Made by a program: the position numbers and the translations under genes
Part shown: one piece after another, positions 45,825 to 47,588 of the stretch
Position numbering within the stretch: position 1 is the stretch's first letter
Layout of the letters: every line of letters starts with the position of its first letter
The notes under the pieces: model-generated
The model's database searches: none
What the model was told of the DNA's origin: nothing
What the model saw: only the letters and a program-made list of their open reading frames with translations
From: Bacteroidales bacterium
GTDB taxonomy: Bacteria; Bacteroidota; Bacteroidia; Bacteroidales; UBA932
Direction of reading: 5' to 3'
Length of the DNA: 47,588 bases
Assembly: GCA_023667095.1 (NCBI GenBank)
Contig: JAMPAT010000028.1
Coordinates: 1 to 47,588, forward strand

Positions 45825-46031
45825 ATGGAATGCCATTGCCCCCTTGCAGAAAAGTATTATTCCATCAGCCCGTATGCCTTCTGCTGCGGAAATCCTGTTA
45901 ACTTTGTGGATCTGGACGGGAGAAGCACATTACCAACTGTTCACCAACCTGGGGCCGGAAATAAAGATTTGAACAGGTATCTGTTTAACCTGATTAATCG
46001 TGCAATGAATGAAACATTAAACAATAATTAG
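45825..46031 (+). pseudogene. Displaced RHS C-terminal tail 3, truncated remnant
   Basis: A 68-residue frame. Residues 5-32 are RHS core (PLAEKYYSISPYAFCCGNPV, then DLDG where others have DPDG). Only about 36 residues of unique tail follow before a stop at 46031. That is too short for a folded effector, so I read it as a decayed or deleted tail left behind with its immunity gene. The DNA match to the core begins near 45830, just before the 77-bp repeat. Confidence 0.65.
45846..45922 (+). repeat. RHS-core repeat, copy 3
   Basis: Diverged version of copies 1 and 2. Differences include one that changes the conserved DPDG to DLDG. Probably an older insertion. Confidence 0.85.
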
Positions 46032-46033
46032 CC

Positions 46034-46660
46034 ATGTGTAATTTAATAGCCCTGCTTTTTAGCTGTATCTGTCTTACTGATAATGTGGATAAAGATGAGC
46101 TACTGAAGCTTACTTTAGATTCGTCTGTTGAAACACAATGCATTACCATGCCATTTGCAGATGGCGAGAAAATCACGATGGACAATATTTCAATGAGCGA
46201 GACAAAGAACATCAGAATTTATAGATATCTGTTTGAAAACAAATCAGATGACTACTGCTTTGTCTGGTTTGGACAGGAAGATTTCAGGATATATATGTTC
46301 CGCCCTCTATTCCCGCTGTCCATAATGACAACGGTGTACGAATATGGTTCGACATTGGTTATGGACCCGGATGTTGTCCTCACAATACCTTTCATTACTT
46401 TTTATAAGGTAGTAGGACCATCAGAAAAATTCACGATATACGTATATGATGACAAAGACGGATTCTGTGCCCCGCTTGTGGAAAAGTCAGTGCAGTACAT
46501 ATCAAAGAAAGATACTTTTCTATCTGAAAATGAACATGACTTTTGCAAGCTTATGGAATGCGGCTATAAAGACGATAGTGTCATCCTGAATATGGAATCG
46601 TTCAAATTACAGCCCGTATGGGTAAAAAATGAAGGACTTAAACTTATGAGAATAGAATGA
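46034..46660 (+). CDS. Putative immunity protein 3, probably exported
   Basis: No family recognised. The 208-residue protein starts two bases after the truncated tail 3. It opens with a short hydrophobic stretch (NLIALLFSCICLT) that could be a lipoprotein signal with Cys at position 11 or 13. The signal is odd because it has no basic residue before the hydrophobic part, so the start may be displaced. The rest is beta-rich with many aromatics (YCFVWFGQEDFRIYMFRPLF, KFTIYVYDDKDGFCAP). Its position after an RHS tail remnant suggests an immunity protein kept after its toxin decayed. Confidence 0.6.
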   Translation: MCNLIALLFSCICLTDNVDKDELLKLTLDSSVETQCITMPFADGEKITMDNISMSETKNIRIYRYLFENKSDDYCFVWFGQEDFRIYMFRPLFPLSIMTTVYEYGSTLVMDPDVVLTIPFITFYKVVGPSEKFTIYVYDDKDGFCAPLVEKSVQYISKKDTFLSENEHDFCKLMECGYKDDSVILNMESFKLQPVWVKNEGLKLMRIE

Positions 46661-46738
46661 CAGATCATTTAAAGCTTTATAGATAATCTCTGATATAAAA
46701 GGTGGTTATGTATAGGAGTTTGCTGCAACCAGCCATGG

Positions 46739-47086
46739 CGTTTCTCCGGTAAGGAGTTCCAGTCCCTCTTCGTTACTTCTTCCCTTGCCCATGAAATGGG
46801 GCATGCCTCAGAATATGACATTAAATATGAGCATGGTACAGAAGAGCAGAAAAAGGAATTCATCGCAAGTACCAAGCCTGGCAGCGATGACCAATACGGT
46901 ACAAAGGAAGAGCGGAGGGCTATTGAAGTCGAGCAGCGTGCGGCAGAAAAGCATGGGGAAATCAAACCAGGACAAAAGATAAGGAGTGGACATAGTTCAG
47001 CACGCCTGACATTGTATCCTATAAGGAATTTGACACCGGAGGAAATATCCAAGGCTGTGCTTGATTATAATAAAAAAATGTATTGA
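46739..47086 (+). pseudogene. Displaced RHS C-terminal tail 4, deletion remnant with HExxH motif
   Basis: The frame reads WRFSGKEFQSLF, matching RHS-core RFNGKESQFLF, and jumps directly to VTSSLAHEMGHASEYDIKYE. The rest of the core (LDYGARQYD to DPDG) is missing. HEMGH is a zinc-peptidase HExxH motif, followed by EERRAIEVEQRAAEKHG and QKIR, again like M91-type effectors. An in-frame stop lies at 46691-46693 and no ATG precedes the motif. The only ATG (46796) falls inside HEMGH, so an intact active protein cannot be made from here. I consider it a recombination or deletion scar. Stop at 47084-47086. Confidence 0.7.
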
Positions 47087-47109
47087 ATGCTTTGAAAAAC
47101 AATTATTCC

Positions 47110-47588
47110 ATGAAACCACCTTTTATCATTCTTTTATTTGGTTTAGTACTTATATCTTGCCATAGATATAAACCTGTTGAAGAGGCATGCAAATATGACA
47201 AGGCAGAAGTGTACTATGTAAAAGACCCTCGCTGGTTAAAGTTTGGATATAACACAACGTTCAAGAACTTTGTGCGTACCCGTACCCGAGACATGCTGTA
47301 TTACAGCTTTCCCTTATCCGACAGGGATTCGCTCAACTATATCTCAGGACATATCTCCAGGGCAGATAAAGTACAGTCCCAGATGTTAAGGTACTGGCTA
47401 CCACGTATAGTTGTACTGCTCCATTCATCTGAAGGCGTGGATACACTGGTTACCAGCACCCATCCGGACCAGCCTCTCCAGTTCAATTCCTGGTCGATAC
47501 AAGACGGGACATTGAGCCTGTTACTGACAGAGTGTGTCGGGAAACATGACAGATACTGGGCTACGCTGACAGAGTACCATTTCTACAA
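47110..47588 (+). CDS. Putative immunity lipoprotein 4 (partial, runs off the window)
   Basis: Open from ATG at 47110 to the window end without a stop, about 159 residues seen. It begins with a lipoprotein signal (KPPFIILLFGLVLISC, Cys at residue 17), then HRYKPVEEACKYDKAEVYYV and further mixed sequence (WLKFGYNTTFKNFV, YWLPRIVVLLHSSEG, QFNSWSIQDGTLSLLLTE). No family recognised. It lies 23 bp after RHS tail 4 and is by position the matching immunity gene. It is the clearest lipoprotein among the four putative immunity proteins. Confidence 0.65.
   Translation, partial: MKPPFIILLFGLVLISCHRYKPVEEACKYDKAEVYYVKDPRWLKFGYNTTFKNFVRTRTRDMLYYSFPLSDRDSLNYISGHISRADKVQSQMLRYWLPRIVVLLHSSEGVDTLVTSTHPDQPLQFNSWSIQDGTLSLLLTECVGKHDRYWATLTEYHFY

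Overview
The window looks like chromosomal DNA from a Bacteroidales bacterium, probably gut-associated. The evidence is a SusC/SusD pair, BACON and LRR lipoproteins, a hybrid XylR-type (LacI-like sensor plus AraC DNA-binding) regulator, GH92 and GH20 enzymes, a Bacteroidetes-type RHS protein, and promoter boxes of the TAnnTTTG type with few Shine-Dalgarno sites. I cannot assign genus. I saw no rRNA, tRNA, CRISPR array, insertion sequence or prophage.

Layout. (1) 1-272: end of a tandem hairpin array with an 84-bp period. (2) 477-7739: housekeeping block: mltG (+), then on the minus strand uvrB, a RelA-type (p)ppGpp synthetase with a degenerate hydrolase site, and a C_GCAxxG_C_C redox-type protein; then a LysE-family exporter (+). 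(3) 7740-9680: a 680-bp gene-free stretch rich in inverted repeats, ending in a structured leader in front of a short-form S-adenosylhomocysteinase. (4) 9727-25546: a SusC/SusD locus with no glycosidase. It carries surface-type lipoproteins (Calx-beta-like, BACON, LRR), a subtilisin-like protease with an intact triad, a DUF1573 protein and a small lipoprotein, so it may capture protein or peptide. (5) 25610-26920: a strong terminator, then a second and longer copy of the 84-bp hairpin array. (6) 26990-37568: a XylR-type regulator followed by GH92 alpha-mannosidase, a PI-PLC-like/alkaline phosphatase fusion, a GH63-like glycosidase, a metallophosphoesterase and GH20 hexosaminidase. This is a polysaccharide-utilisation-like set for a mannose-, HexNAc- and phosphate-containing glycoconjugate, with candidate AraC-type half-sites upstream. 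(7) 37584-47588: a 2139-residue RHS protein with a polymorphic C-terminal tail, its putative immunity gene, and a downstream train of displaced RHS tail/immunity cassettes (at least three more), which runs off the window end.

The most unusual items are the two hairpin arrays, whose stem bases change together between copies, and the RHS tail cassettes. Three of the four tails carry zinc-peptidase-like His-Glu motifs, and all four putative immunity proteins begin with an export signal, which suggests an extracytoplasmic toxin target. All functions are inferred from reading the sequence; no database search was possible.
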